Shown here: piece by piece, positions 19,064 through 27,742 of the stretch | Numbering within the stretch: position 1 is the first letter of the stretch | How the letters are laid out: every line of letters starts with the position of its first letter | Source of the DNA: Microvirga puerhi | Lineage (GTDB): Bacteria; Pseudomonadota; Alphaproteobacteria; Rhizobiales; Beijerinckiaceae | Direction: 5' to 3' | Length of the DNA: 64,000 nucleotides | Assembly (NCBI RefSeq): GCF_020089865.1 | Contig: NZ_JAIRBM010000009.1 | Span: 152,329 to 216,328 of the forward strand | Translations under genes and position numbers: made by a program | Notes under the pieces: model-generated | What the model saw: the letters and a program-made list of their open reading frames with translations, nothing else | Databases searched by the model: none | What the model was told of the DNA's origin: nothing

Positions 19064-19101
19064 CTAACTGCGCCAACCTCCCTCTCAAGAGGAGACTGGC
19101 C

Positions 19102-20031
19102 ATGGACGCCATTGCTGCTGAAGACCGTATCGCTGCGATCCGCCGCTTCACCCGCTTCTATACCCGGCGGCTTGGCGTCCTGCGGGAGGGATTGCTCGAC
19201 AGCCCCTTTTCGCTCACGGAGGCGCGAGTGCTCTACGAACTCGCCCATCGGACCGATCCGACCGCTGGCGAGCTGTGCCAGGACCTCGACCTGGACCCCG
19301 GCTATCTCAGCCGTATTCTCAAGCGTTTCGAGGAGCAACGCCTCGTCCGGCGCGTCCGCTCTGCAAGCGATGGACGCCAGCATCATCTGGTCCTGACGGA
19401 GAAAGGCAAAGGGGCCTTCGCGCCGCTCGATCGCCAGTCCCGTGAACAGATCGCAACTCTTCTCATGCCGCTGTCGGAGGCCGACCAGCGCCAGCTCGTT
19501 GCAAACATGCGCGCGATCGAGAAGCGGCTCGATTCAGGCACTGCGCAGCACGACTCTTTCGCGCTCCGCACCCATCGCCCGGGCGACATGGGATGGGTCG
19601 TCCATCGCCATGGCGCCCTCTATGCGCAGGAATACGGCTGGGACGAAACCTTCGAGGCCTTGGTGGCGGAGATCGTTGCAGGCTTCGTCAAGAACTTCGA
19701 TCCGGAGAAGGAGCGCTGCTGGCTCGCGGACCGGGACGGAGACATTCTCGGCTCGATCTTCATCGTCAAGCAATCGGACGAGATCGCGAAGCTGCGGCTT
19801 CTGTATGTCGAGGCGCATGCGCGCGGACTTGGGGTCGGAAAGCGGCTCGTGGACGAGGCGATCCGTTTCTCCCGCGAGCGCGGTTATCGCCAGATCACCT
19901 TATGGACCAACGACATCCTGCACGCCGCGCGGGGCATCTACACGAAGGCGGGCTTCCGGCTCGTGAGCGCGGAGCCCCATCACAGTTTTGGGCACGACCT
20001 CGTCGGCGAAAACTGGGTCCTCGACCTCTAA
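19102..20031 (+). CDS. Fused MarR transcriptional regulator / GNAT acetyltransferase
   Basis: A 309-residue fusion. Residues about 1-145 form a MarR winged helix (LTEARVLYELAHR, LDLDPGYLSRILKRFEEQRLVRR, SDGRQHHLVLTEKGK). Residues about 155-309 form a GNAT domain with the acetyl-CoA loop in EAHARGLGVGKRLVDEAI. This fusion is widespread in proteobacteria; the acetyltransferase substrate is generally unknown. The start at 19102 has AGGAGA 7-12 nt upstream. A palindromic site lies in the promoter region. The open frame upstream of 19102 overlaps ung and is not used. Confidence 0.92.
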   Translation: MDAIAAEDRIAAIRRFTRFYTRRLGVLREGLLDSPFSLTEARVLYELAHRTDPTAGELCQDLDLDPGYLSRILKRFEEQRLVRRVRSASDGRQHHLVLTEKGKGAFAPLDRQSREQIATLLMPLSEADQRQLVANMRAIEKRLDSGTAQHDSFALRTHRPGDMGWVVHRHGALYAQEYGWDETFEALVAEIVAGFVKNFDPEKERCWLADRDGDILGSIFIVKQSDEIAKLRLLYVEAHARGLGVGKRLVDEAIRFSRERGYRQITLWTNDILHAARGIYTKAGFRLVSAEPHHSFGHDLVGENWVLDL

Positions 20032-20045
20032 ATCTCTTGGCCTAG

Positions 20046-23000
20046 CTACTCCGCCGCCATTGCCATCGGCTGCGGCGGCGAGCGAAAGCGTGATAGGAGC
20101 TCCGCTTCCTCCACCTTCGCCGTCTTGAGGTTGCGCTCCTTCACATGGCCGAAGCCGCGGATCTTCTGCGGAAGGGAGGCAAGGCCCACGGCGACCGCAT
20201 GGTTGCCGGCATCGAGCTTCGACGAGATCTCCTGAAGCAGGGCCTCGTAGTCGCGGATGAGCTGCCGCTCCATGCGGCGCTCCTGCGTGTAGCCGAAGAC
20301 ATCGAGCGGCGTTCCGCGCAGCGGCTTGAGACGCGCCAACGCACGAAAAGCCTTCATCATCCAAGGCCCGAAGCTCATCTTGCGGGGCAGGCCCGTCGCC
20401 GGATCCTTGCGGGCGAGCAAGGGCGGTGCCAGATGGAACTCGTAACGAAGATCATCACCTTCGAAAGCGGAAGCGACCTGCCGCTCGAAGCTGCCGTCCG
20501 TATAGAGGCGGGCCACCTCATACTCGTCCTTGTAGGCCATAAGCTTGAACAGGGAGCGGGCGACGGCCTCCGTTAGGGTCGTGGATTCGAGCCCCGTTCT
20601 TGCCTCAAGAGCACGCATGCGCTCGACGGTTCTGCGGTAGCGCTGGGCGTAGCGCGCGCTCTGATAACCCGTCAGGAACTGCACGCGCCGCTCGATCATG
20701 TCGTCGAGCGTTTCCGAGCGCATCCGTGACTCCGTCGGCGCGCGGGTGGCATTCACGACAGATGACAGCTTTCCTGGCTCCTCGGCCGCCTGACGCCCCC
20801 AGGCGAAGGCGGACAAATTCATCTTCACCGCTTCGCCGTTGAGTTCGATGGCCTTCTCAATGGATGCACGGGAGAGCGGCACACGCCCCTTCTGATAAGC
20901 GTAGCCCAGCATGAACATGTTGGCGGCAATCGCGTTCCCGAGCAACGCGGTGGCGATGGCGGTCGCGTCGATGAAGTCCGCCCCATTCTCTCCGGCAGCG
21001 GAGATGACGGCACGCCTCAGCCGCTCCGTGGGCAAGGAGAAGTCCGCGTTGCGGGTGAATTCGCCGGGCATGACTTCCGCCGTGTTCACCACGAGGGCCG
21101 TCATGCCCTTTCTGACAGAGGCCAGGACCTTCTTCGTGCCGGTGACGACGAGATCGCAACCGAGAACCAGGTGCGCCGCCTCCGCCGTGACACGGATGGC
21201 GTGGATGTCGTCCTGCGAATTGGCAAGACGCACATGGCTGTAGACGGCGCCGCCCTTCTGGGCGAGGCCCGCCATGTCGATCATTCCGAGACCTTTGCCC
21301 TCGAGATGAGCAGCCATGCCAAGGATGGCTCCAATGGTGACGACACCCGTGCCGCCAACACCGGTCACGATGATATTGAAAGTTCGATCGATCGCCGGAA
21401 CGACTGGCTCCGAAAGGGTTGCAAGCGTCAGGCCATCTGTGTGGGCGCTATCCGGCGCAGCCTTTCTCACCTTGGCGCCGTGGACCGTCACGAAGGACGG
21501 GCAGAATCCGGAGACGCAGGAGAAATCCTTGTTGCAGTTAGACTGATCGATCTGACGTTTGCGACCGAACTCGGTTTCGAGCGGCTGCACGGCGACGCAG
21601 TTCGACTGCGCCGAACAATCGCCGCACCCCTCGCATACGAGATCGTTGATGATGACCCGCTTGTCCGGATCGGGAAACTCACCACGCTTGCGGCGGCGGC
21701 GCTTCTCCGAGGCACAGGTCTGATCGTAGATCATCACCGTGACGCCGGAGATCGCCGCAAGCTCGCGCTGCACGCTGTCGAGCTCCGAACGGTGATGGAT
21801 CGTCATTCCATCCGGCCAGCGAATGGATTTCGGATATTTGTGCGGCTCGTCGGTGACGAGAGCGATGCGCTCGACGCCCTCCTCCCGCACCTGGCGGGCG
21901 ATCATGTCGACGGTCAATCCGCCTTCATGCTTCTGCCCACCCGTCATCGCGACAGCGTCGTTGAACAGGATCTTGTAGGTGATGTTGGTCTTCGTATCGA
22001 TGGCCCAGCGCAGGGCCAGAACGCCGGAATGGTTGTAGGTGCCATCACCGAGATTCTGGAACACGTGACCGCGCGCTGAAAACGGCGCCTCGCCGATCCA
22101 GTTCGCCCCCTCGCCGCCCATCTGCGTGAAGCCGTCGGTCTCCCGGTCCATCCACTGCACCATGTAATGGCAGCCGATGCCCGCGTAGGCGCGCATGCCT
22201 TCGGGCACCTTGGTAGATGTGTTGTGCGGGCAGCCGGAGCAGAAATGCGGGACACGCGTCGCGACGTCCGCCGTGACGGAGAGAACCTGCTGGGCATGCC
22301 TCAGGCGTTGCACGCGCCCGCGCAGATCGTCGTTGTTGTGATACTTGAGCAGACGCTCGCCGATCACGACGGCGATGTCATTGGGATCGAGCGCACCCTT
22401 GACCGGGAACAGCCAGTTTCCGTTCTCGTCTCGCTTGCCGATACAAAGCGGCTGGTTGGCGGTACCGTAGAGTTCCTCGCGCAGTTGCACCTCGATCAGC
22501 GAACGCTTTTCCTCGACGACGATGACCATGTCGAGACCGCGGGCGAAATCGGCGAGTTCGCTCTGCGAGAGCGGCCACGGGCAGGCGATCTTGTAGAGCC
22601 GCAGGCCCATATCGTTGGCCTTGACCTCATCGAGACCGAGTTCGTCGAGAGCCTGGCGCACGTCGAGATAGGACTTGCCGACCGTGATCACGCCGATCTT
22701 CGGCTGGCGTCCGCCGAACAGGATCATCCGGTTCAGATTGTTGGCGCGCACGAAGGCGATCATGGCGTCGCGCTTGTAGTCCTGGAGGCGCGCCTCCTGA
22801 TCAAGCACGCCGTCCCGCGCACGGATGTTGAGGCCGCCGGGCGGCATCGAAAAATCGTCGGGCATGACGATCCTCACCCGGTCGAGGGAACCGTCGACGG
22901 AGGCTGTCGACTCGATGTTCTCCTTCACGCATTTGAAGGCGACCCACGTGCCGCAAAAACGGCTCATGGCATAGCCGTAAAGGCCGTAGTCGAGAATCTC

Positions 23001-23546
23001 CTGGACGCCTGCCGGATTCAGGATCGGCATCATCACATCGACGAAATGAAACTCCGACTGGTGCGCGACCGTCGAGGATTCCGCCGTGTGATCGTCTCCC
23101 ATGAGGGCCAGCACGCCGCCATGTTTCGAGGAGCCTGCCATGTTGGCGTGGCGGAATACGTCCCCCGAGCGGTCGACGCCCGGTCCTTTGCCGTACCAGA
23201 GCCCGAAGACGCCGTCATACCTTCCGTCGCCGCGGATCTCCGCCTGCTGCGAACCCCAAAGGGCGGTAGCCGCAAGCTCCTCGTTGAGACCGGGCTGGAA
23301 CAGCACATTGGCCTCTTCGAGCCAGCGTCGGGCGCGCCACAGGTTCTGGTCCATGCCGCCGAGCGGCGAGCCGCGATAGCCCGAGACGAATCCGGCCGTA
23401 TTCAGGCCCGCCAAGCGATCACGCTCGCGCTGCATGAGCAGCATGCGGACCACGGCCTGCGTGCCCGTAATGAAGATCCGGTCCTTGGAAAGGTCGTACT
23501 TGTCGTCGAGCGATACGTCACGGAGCGCCACATGCCCTTCGGCCAT
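20046..23546 (-). CDS. Indolepyruvate ferredoxin oxidoreductase family protein, fused subunits
   Basis: A 1166-residue fusion of the alpha (TPP/pyrimidine-binding) and beta/gamma halves of 2-oxoacid:acceptor oxidoreductases. The N-terminal part holds the pyrimidine-binding and core domains. The TPP-binding region follows the CSGCPHNTS motif and includes GIGCHYMVQW and GDGTYNHSG. An Fe-S region lies at VCEGCGDCSAQSNC and CNKDFSCVSGFCPS. The gamma-type domain begins at IIVTGVGGTGVVTIG. The enzyme oxidatively decarboxylates arylpyruvates or related 2-oxoacids to acyl-CoA. The start at 23546 (MAEGHVAL) is fixed by AGGAGGG just upstream. The gene diverges from the metal-transport pair across a 21-bp palindrome. 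Confidence 0.92.
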   Translation of the reverse strand: MAEGHVALRDVSLDDKYDLSKDRIFITGTQAVVRMLLMQRERDRLAGLNTAGFVSGYRGSPLGGMDQNLWRARRWLEEANVLFQPGLNEELAATALWGSQQAEIRGDGRYDGVFGLWYGKGPGVDRSGDVFRHANMAGSSKHGGVLALMGDDHTAESSTVAHQSEFHFVDVMMPILNPAGVQEILDYGLYGYAMSRFCGTWVAFKCVKENIESTASVDGSLDRVRIVMPDDFSMPPGGLNIRARDGVLDQEARLQDYKRDAMIAFVRANNLNRMILFGGRQPKIGVITVGKSYLDVRQALDELGLDEVKANDMGLRLYKIACPWPLSQSELADFARGLDMVIVVEEKRSLIEVQLREELYGTANQPLCIGKRDENGNWLFPVKGALDPNDIAVVIGERLLKYHNNDDLRGRVQRLRHAQQVLSVTADVATRVPHFCSGCPHNTSTKVPEGMRAYAGIGCHYMVQWMDRETDGFTQMGGEGANWIGEAPFSARGHVFQNLGDGTYNHSGVLALRWAIDTKTNITYKILFNDAVAMTGGQKHEGGLTVDMIARQVREEGVERIALVTDEPHKYPKSIRWPDGMTIHHRSELDSVQRELAAISGVTVMIYDQTCASEKRRRRKRGEFPDPDKRVIINDLVCEGCGDCSAQSNCVAVQPLETEFGRKRQIDQSNCNKDFSCVSGFCPSFVTVHGAKVRKAAPDSAHTDGLTLATLSEPVVPAIDRTFNIIVTGVGGTGVVTIGAILGMAAHLEGKGLGMIDMAGLAQKGGAVYSHVRLANSQDDIHAIRVTAEAAHLVLGCDLVVTGTKKVLASVRKGMTALVVNTAEVMPGEFTRNADFSLPTERLRRAVISAAGENGADFIDATAIATALLGNAIAANMFMLGYAYQKGRVPLSRASIEKAIELNGEAVKMNLSAFAWGRQAAEEPGKLSSVVNATRAPTESRMRSETLDDMIERRVQFLTGYQSARYAQRYRRTVERMRALEARTGLESTTLTEAVARSLFKLMAYKDEYEVARLYTDGSFERQVASAFEGDDLRYEFHLAPPLLARKDPATGLPRKMSFGPWMMKAFRALARLKPLRGTPLDVFGYTQERRMERQLIRDYEALLQEISSKLDAGNHAVAVGLASLPQKIRGFGHVKERNLKTAKVEEAELLSRFRSPPQPMAMAAE

Positions 23547-23609
23547 CGTCCGGTTCCCTCCTGGAGCCTGGGCCCCATTGCCGTTCATCGGTCTTGTTCT
23601 TTACGGATT

Positions 23610-23630
23610 TATGTCAGCAATGCTGACATA
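23610..23630. promoter_or_regulatory. 21-bp palindrome in the divergent promoter region
   Basis: Arms TATGTCAGCA and TGCTGACATA flank a single A. It sits 64 bp upstream of the indolepyruvate oxidoreductase start and 121 bp upstream of the zevA-like start, ideal for a dimeric regulator serving one or both genes. The cognate regulator is not in the window. Confidence 0.65.
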
Positions 23631-23750
23631 TGCATCCCTCTCCGTCAATGAAGGGCGCCTCCGTTTCGCCTCCATTAACCATCATGCCTCAGAACTTGGA
23701 ATCGACCTCGACGCCTCTCCCTTCCGAGAGAATCTTCCACGGTGAGCTGC

Positions 23751-24398
23751 ATGATTCGTCGCCTCGCTCTGACTTCGCTCGCCGCGGCTGCTCTTGCGGC
23801 CCTTGCCTTTCCCGCTCTCGCCCATCCCCATGTGTGGGTCACAGCCAAGGCTGAGCTTGTCTATGACGGCGAAGGGCGGATCACCGGTATCCGCCATGCC
23901 TGGACTTTCGACAAGGCCTATTCGGCCTTTGTCACGCAAGGACTGGACAAGAATGGCGACGGCAAGTTGACTCCTGACGAACTCCAGGATCTGGCGAAGG
24001 AGAATACCGAGGCGCTTTCCGAATTCGACTATTTCACCGTGCTGAAAGGCAATGGCAGGAAGCAGGAATTCGGCGCTCCCCGCGACTATCGCATGGAGTA
24101 TGCGGACGAGGCGGTGACCATGTCCTACCTGCTGCCGCTCAGGGCCCCCGCCCCCGCGAAGACCGTTTCGTTCGAGGTCTACGATCCGACCTATTTCGTC
24201 TCCTTCAGCCTGGCCGAGGGTGACGCCGTCACGCTCGCTGGTGCCCCCCAAGGCTGTGCCACCAACATCTCCCGGCCGAAAAATACGGAGCCGCCGCCCC
24301 AGGCCCAGCCGATGTCCGAAGCCTTTTTCCAGACCCTGACGGCGGCCTCGACCTTCGGGGGACAGTTCGCCAACAAGGCGATCGTCGCATGTCCGTAA
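23751..24398 (+). CDS. DUF1007 periplasmic metal-transport protein, ZevA-like
   Basis: A 215-residue exported protein with a signal peptide at 1-24 (ALAALAFPALA). The mature protein starts HPHVWV (residues 25-30), the DUF1007 hallmark with two potential metal-binding histidines. Residues 66-77 (DKNGDGKLTPDE) match a canonical EF-hand calcium loop. In Haemophilus influenzae, ZevA (DUF1007) works with the NicO-family permease ZevB in zinc uptake. The same pair is present here and overlaps by 10 nt. The ATG at 23751 is preferred over GTG at 23742 for its better-placed GGTGAG. Substrate (Zn, Ni or Co) is inferred. Confidence 0.82.
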   Translation: MIRRLALTSLAAAALAALAFPALAHPHVWVTAKAELVYDGEGRITGIRHAWTFDKAYSAFVTQGLDKNGDGKLTPDELQDLAKENTEALSEFDYFTVLKGNGRKQEFGAPRDYRMEYADEAVTMSYLLPLRAPAPAKTVSFEVYDPTYFVSFSLAEGDAVTLAGAPQGCATNISRPKNTEPPPQAQPMSEAFFQTLTAASTFGGQFANKAIVACP

Positions 24399-25417
24399 CC
24401 GCCGAGCCCATCAGCCTTGCGCCGTCAGCCAGGAAAAAGCTCGGCTCGCGCCTTGCCGTAGCGGCCGCCGCGGTCGCCCTTGTCACCGTCGTGCTGACCC
24501 TCCTCCTATGGTGGCTGGCTCCGGGACCGGCAGCGCCAACCCGCAATCCCTTCGGGATAGGCCTGAGGGAGGCGGCTCCTTCGGGCGATCTCGGCGCCTA
24601 TATCCTGGCCGTCCAGAGCAGCTTCTACAAAAGCCTGCAGCAGGCCGTCTCCGCCCTGAAAGACGACGGCGCGGCCTTTGCCACGCTGATCCTGATCGGC
24701 TTCGCCTATGGAGTTTTTCACGCGGCTGGTCCGGGCCACGGCAAGGGCGTGATCGCCGCCTATCTGGTCGCCGACGAGCGGGCGCTGGCGAAAGGTTTTG
24801 GCCTCAGCCTCGCCGCCGCCCTGGTGCAGGCCTGCATCGCGATCCTCATCGTCGGGATCGTCGCCCTGCTGTTCCGCGCGACCGCGGCGACCATGAAAAC
24901 GATTACAACGGGCATCGAATGGATGAGCTTCGTCGTCGTGGCTCTCGTCGGAGCCCTCATCACCTGGCGCAAGGCCGGCAAGCTGTTGGGCGTCATGGCC
25001 CTGGCACGCGATCCGCTGGCCGCGCCGCAGGATGAAAGCTGCGACCATGTGCACATGCCCGAACCTGACGAGTTGCGCCGCCTGACAAGCTGGCGCGGCA
25101 TGGCCGGAGTGGCATTGGCGGCCGGCATCCGCCCCTGCGCCGGTGCCCTGGTTGTCTTGGTCTTCGCGCTTTCGCAGGGATTGTTCTTAGCTGGCGTCGC
25201 AGCGACCCTCGCCATGGCCCTTGGAACGGCTCTCACGACCGGCGCCGTCGCAGCGCTTGCGGTCTTCGCCAAGGCCGCGGCTCTTCGCTTAGCAGGAGGG
25301 CGCGGCATGACGGGCGCCCTGGCCATCGCCGGCATCGAACTCCTCGCCGCAGCCTTCGTCGTGGTGCTAGGCTGCAGCCTTCTATTCGGCCTCTGGACAT
25401 CGGGGTTGGCGAGCTAG
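24389..25417 (+). CDS. NicO/RcnA-family metal permease, ZevB-like
   Basis: A 342-residue membrane protein with about seven hydrophobic segments. The family motifs HAAGPGHGKGVIAAYL (near 110-125) and GIRPCAGALVVLVFAL (near 246-262) are present. An internal His/Asp stretch (DESCDHVHMPEPDE) could bind metal. NicO proteins move Ni, Co or, in the ZevAB pair, Zn. Its start lies inside the 3' end of the DUF1007 gene, which implies coupled translation. It converges on the gamma-glutamyltransferase-like gene with 4 nt overlap. Confidence 0.88.
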   Translation: MSVTAEPISLAPSARKKLGSRLAVAAAAVALVTVVLTLLLWWLAPGPAAPTRNPFGIGLREAAPSGDLGAYILAVQSSFYKSLQQAVSALKDDGAAFATLILIGFAYGVFHAAGPGHGKGVIAAYLVADERALAKGFGLSLAAALVQACIAILIVGIVALLFRATAATMKTITTGIEWMSFVVVALVGALITWRKAGKLLGVMALARDPLAAPQDESCDHVHMPEPDELRRLTSWRGMAGVALAAGIRPCAGALVVLVFALSQGLFLAGVAATLAMALGTALTTGAVAALAVFAKAAALRLAGGRGMTGALAIAGIELLAAAFVVVLGCSLLFGLWTSGLAS

Positions 25418-27012
25418 AGCCCGAGAACGGCCCCTTCCGAGCGCGGGTCGAAAACGGCAGAGACCCGCCCGTCGCGCGGATGCCTGACCAGCATGCCGGC
25501 CGCGCCGAAAGCCTCGTCGACACGCCCCTCGATCTTGTCGACCCGGTGTCCGCGCCGGGACAGGTCGCGGACGAGGGACGGATCAAAGCTGGTCTCGATC
25601 TGGATGCAAGCAGGCTCCCGGTCGCTCCCTGCCGCCAGCAGCCAGCGGGGCGCGTCAACAGCCTCCGCCGGTGACATGCCTATTTCCGCGTATCTCGCGA
25701 ATACCTGCGCCTGAATCTGTGGCTCGTCAGGACCACCGGCACCGAAGGCCAGGACCCGACCATCCTCGAACGCAGCGAGAGCCGGTGCCAGCGAATGGAA
25801 CGGCTTTCGCCCGGGCGCGAGCGGGTTCCATCCGCGCGGATCGAGGGAGAAGCCCATGCCGCGGGCATGCCAGAGAAGCCCGGTCGCCGGGAGAACGCAG
25901 CCGGAGCCGAAATCAGGGCCGAGCGACTGGACATAGGACACGGCAAGGCCGTCCCTGTCGATGCATCCCATCCAGACGGAGGTGCCTTGAGCCGGCACGC
26001 GACTCGTAAATGCCGCCGCGCGATGCGCCTCGATGTCCGCGCTTTCGCGCTCCAGCGCCATCGGCTCCAGGAAGGCCAACGGATCTCGCAAAACTTCGCG
26101 CGGGTCCATGATGATCTGGTCGCGAACGGCATAGGCTCGCTTCACCGCCTCGATCAGGACGTGGTGATGCTCGGCGCTCTCGCCCCGTCGGACATTCACC
26201 CTGTCGACGACGCCGGCAACCATGAGCGCGGCGAGCCCTTGGCTCGGCAGGGGCGGCGCAAGAAGCGTCGCGGAGTGCAGCTTTACGGAGAGGGGCGCAA
26301 GGGCGCGGGCGCTGTAGGCTTCCAGGTCCTTCCGGATGATCGGGCTTCCGAGGCGCTCGATATCGGTGGCAATCTCCCGCCCCACATCGCCGCGATAGAA
26401 ATCCACAAGCCCTGCATGGGCCAGTTGGCCGAGCATATCGGCCAGCATCGGCTGACGACGTAAGGCCCCGGGCTTCGGTGCCTTTTCGCCTTCCGCGAGA
26501 AACACCGCGGCAAAACCGGGGGCATTCCGCAAGGCCTCGTCCGCGAGGGCCTTGCGGCTCGCTTCGCGCTCGCTCAAGGGCAGTCCCTCCCGAGCCAGAC
26601 GGATGGCATCGGCCAGGAGCATGTCGAGGGGAAGATTGCCGCCGAGCGTCTTGGCGAGTTCCAGAGCCAGCGCCCAGCCGGCAACGGCACCGGCCACCGT
26701 CAGGGCTGCGTCACCACCGCGGAGCGGCACCGCATCGAACCCCTTAGCTCGGTAGTGGCGCAGGGTCGCATGCGAGCCGGAGGGTCCCGAGGCATCGAGC
26801 GCGTGCACCTTGCCGCCCGGCACCCTCACGAGCCAGAAGCCATCGCCTCCCAGGCCCGAGGCATGGGGACAGGCAACGGAGCCGGCCGCCGCCATGGCAA
26901 CGGTCGCCTCGACCGCATTGCCGCCGGCGGCCAGGATCGTCAGGCCGGTCTCGGCGACGGAAGAATGAGGTGCCGCGACGGCGGCAGTGGCAAAGACGGG
27001 TGTTTCGGACAT
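25414..27012 (-). CDS. Gamma-glutamyltransferase family protein (oxamate amidohydrolase-like)
   Basis: A 532-residue Ntn hydrolase. The large subunit starts FATAAVAAPHSSVAETGLTILAAGGNAVEA. The autoprocessing nucleophile is the threonine in AQGTSVWMGCIDRDGLAVS near residue 345. The segment SGCVLPATGLLWHARGMGFS and RKPFHSLAPALA resemble HpxW/oxamate amidohydrolase-type members more than classical GGT. There is no signal peptide, so it is expected to be cytoplasmic. The start at 27012 (MSETPVFATAA) is chosen because upstream residues are non-family and derive from antisense of a neighbouring gene. The substrate is uncertain. Confidence 0.85.
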   Translation of the reverse strand: MSETPVFATAAVAAPHSSVAETGLTILAAGGNAVEATVAMAAAGSVACPHASGLGGDGFWLVRVPGGKVHALDASGPSGSHATLRHYRAKGFDAVPLRGGDAALTVAGAVAGWALALELAKTLGGNLPLDMLLADAIRLAREGLPLSEREASRKALADEALRNAPGFAAVFLAEGEKAPKPGALRRQPMLADMLGQLAHAGLVDFYRGDVGREIATDIERLGSPIIRKDLEAYSARALAPLSVKLHSATLLAPPLPSQGLAALMVAGVVDRVNVRRGESAEHHHVLIEAVKRAYAVRDQIIMDPREVLRDPLAFLEPMALERESADIEAHRAAAFTSRVPAQGTSVWMGCIDRDGLAVSYVQSLGPDFGSGCVLPATGLLWHARGMGFSLDPRGWNPLAPGRKPFHSLAPALAAFEDGRVLAFGAGGPDEPQIQAQVFARYAEIGMSPAEAVDAPRWLLAAGSDREPACIQIETSFDPSLVRDLSRRGHRVDKIEGRVDEAFGAAGMLVRHPRDGRVSAVFDPRSEGAVLGL

Positions 27013-27114
27013 GGATGCGCTGAAAAGACCGGACGATTTAAGGCGGGCGAAACTTGCACGGGAGGGGGCATTTAGGGTAGTGCCTCCCTTATCGAAACGA
27101 AGGGAGATGCGGGA

Positions 27115-27354
27115 GTGGCTCAGGCAAAAGGCGTGAACACGCGCAATCTCGTGACGGTCCTGAGCATCATGATCCTGGTGGGGACGGAAGTGTTCGGCGT
27201 CGCGATCGCGGGCGGCTGGGCCATTGCCGGCCTGTTCGAGCTCGGCCATATCGTCGGCTACGCGCTCATGGGCATCTTCAGCCTCTTCGCCCTTTATATC
27301 CTCACCATTCTCTGGCGGCGCTGCATGGCCGTCGAGCCGATCACGGGCGCCTGA
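27115..27354 (+). CDS. Small two-helix membrane protein
   Basis: A 79-residue hydrophobic protein starting at GTG (27115) with GGGAG about 8-12 nt upstream. Two transmembrane segments are evident (about 13-36 and 44-66), with a basic RRC motif at the end of the second. No family is recognised. It diverges from the gamma-glutamyltransferase-like gene and converges on the DUF1850 gene. Confidence 0.7.
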   Translation: MAQAKGVNTRNLVTVLSIMILVGTEVFGVAIAGGWAIAGLFELGHIVGYALMGIFSLFALYILTILWRRCMAVEPITGA

Positions 27355-27373
27355 GACGACGCCCGATCCAGGT

Positions 27374-27742
27374 TTAAGGCCCTGCGCAGGGCTGCATCAC
27401 CACCGGATCCACATCGGGCGGCACGAGATCGCTCATGGGCTGGCACCGGCCCTCCTTGCAGATCTGCCAGTCCGCCGTAGCTCCTGAACGCCGCAGAACG
27501 ACCTCCCGCAAGAGCGGAACCTTGGGGTGCCACTTCCAGACCCCATTGCTGAACTCCGCCTCCGGTGGCGGTTCCATCCCTGCCCCGGAACCACGCACCC
27601 GCGCCTCCACAAGCTCGAGGCCCGCAGGCCCCGAACGCCAGTCCTCTTCCCACAGGACCTTCTCGACGGAATGCGTCCAGGCCAGGGTGATCGCGCCGGC
27701 AAGAAGCGGCACGACCTTGGTCCCGGCGAGCAGGCAGATCAT
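27374..27742 (-). CDS. DUF1850 protein of the TAXI-TRAP operon
   Basis: A 122-residue protein with an N-terminal signal or membrane segment (MICLLAGTKVVPLLAGAITLAW). The DUF1850 core follows: WTHSVEKVLWEEDW, GSGAGMEPPPEAEF and LLREVVLRRSG. DUF1850 proteins are commonly encoded next to TRAP fused permeases, as here. Its ATG overlaps the stop of the permease gene by 4 nt. The frame stays open far upstream through the permease gene, so the start at 27742 was chosen by overlap and family length. Confidence 0.85.
   Translation of the reverse strand: MICLLAGTKVVPLLAGAITLAWTHSVEKVLWEEDWRSGPAGLELVEARVRGSGAGMEPPPEAEFSNGVWKWHPKVPLLREVVLRRSGATADWQICKEGRCQPMSDLVPPDVDPVVMQPCAGP

Noticed and set aside
22167..23651. 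Long + strand frame opposite the indolepyruvate oxidoreductase gene
   Set aside because: It is antisense to Fe-S and TPP domains and has no domain of its own.
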